In this document: positions 5,795 to 5,941 of the stretch, one piece after another
Layout of the letters: every line of letters begins with the position of its first letter
Position numbering within the stretch: position 1 is the first letter of the stretch
Source of the DNA: an uncultured Porphyromonadaceae bacterium
GTDB lineage: Bacteria; Bacteroidota; Bacteroidia; Bacteroidales; Muribaculaceae
Length of the DNA: 5,941 nt
NCBI GenBank assembly: GCA_947178685.1
Contig: CAMWZE010000109.1
Coordinates: forward strand, 1-5,941
Direction: 5' to 3'
Program-made: the position numbers and the translations under genes
The notes under the pieces: generated by a model
Database searches by the model: none
The model's input: the letters and a program-made list of their open reading frames with translations, nothing else
What the model was told of the DNA's origin: nothing

Positions 5795-5939
5795 TTATTT
5801 TCCCAAAGGATAGCCTATGACATTGTTCATGATAGGAATCTGATTGACGTTCAAGATTACGTCATCACGGCTCCTTTCCATTTACAGATACTATCTTTGA
5901 CTGCTTGACAAGAACAAAATCATACTCATCGGCATAGCC
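5795..5939 (-). pseudogene. Possible frameshifted 3' end of an unrecognised minus-strand gene
   Basis: Read on the minus strand from the window edge, one frame gives GYADEYDFVLVKQSKIVSVN followed by GKEP and a stop at 5867-5865. A second frame picks up at that point with DDVILNVNQIPIMNNVIG then YPLGK and a TAA at 5797-5795. Joined by a one-base shift near 5866-5870 they give a continuous, natural-looking C-terminus (charged and beta-branched residues, no odd Cys/His bias). The TAA lies 24 bases before the large inverted repeat, as expected for a gene end plus terminator. I do not recognise the family. Alternatives are a 28-codon minus-strand frame beginning MERSRDDVIL, or the plus-strand frame 5747-5911, whose residue make-up looks like an antisense shadow. 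The gene continues beyond the window. Confidence 0.35.
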
Positions 5940-5941
5940 TC

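Noticed and set aside
5747..5911. 54-codon plus-strand frame starting in the loop of the large inverted repeat
   Set aside because: It would begin inside a terminator stem-loop, and its Cys/Arg/His/Leu-rich make-up fits an antisense shadow of the minus-strand remnant better than a protein.

Overview
The window looks like chromosome or integrated accessory DNA from a Bacteroidota gut-type bacterium (Bacteroides, Parabacteroides, Prevotella or a relative). The evidence is the protein families (TonB-dependent receptors with an N-terminal carboxypeptidase-regulatory-like domain, a DUF4249 surface lipoprotein), two promoters of the Bacteroides type (TAnnTTTG at -7), A-rich leaders without Shine-Dalgarno sequences, and moderate to low GC. 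Genus cannot be fixed from the sequence alone.

Layout, left to right. (1) 1-1419: the 3' end of a TonB-dependent receptor gene, followed six bases later by a complete DUF4249 lipoprotein gene; this is a known receptor/lipoprotein pairing and almost certainly one operon. (2) 1420-1718: a gene-poor gap containing a GC-rich island of about 110 bp bracketed by an 11-bp direct repeat, then a promoter that fires almost at the start codon of the next gene. (3) 1719-2609: an AraC-family regulator. (4) 2634-5049: a Bacteroides-type promoter and a complete 783-residue TonB-dependent receptor, closed by a 17-bp stem hairpin. (5) 5076-5941: apparently a stretch of gene remnants. It holds a frameshifted and 5'-truncated GIN/DUF2807 adhesin-head fragment, a 68-residue piece of a response-regulator receiver domain, a perfect 16-bp inverted repeat with terminator character, and a probable frameshifted 3' end of an unrecognised minus-strand gene.

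How it works together (inference): the regulator and the second receptor are adjacent, co-oriented and driven by near-identical -7 elements, so the AraC protein probably senses a small ligand or envelope signal and controls the downstream receptor, possibly also itself. The upstream receptor plus DUF4249 lipoprotein would form a separate outer-membrane uptake unit. Substrates cannot be inferred from the sequence. I found no convincing new multi-gene system; the points most worth following up are the near-leaderless promoter architecture around the regulator, the repeat-bracketed GC island, and the clustered gene debris at the right end.
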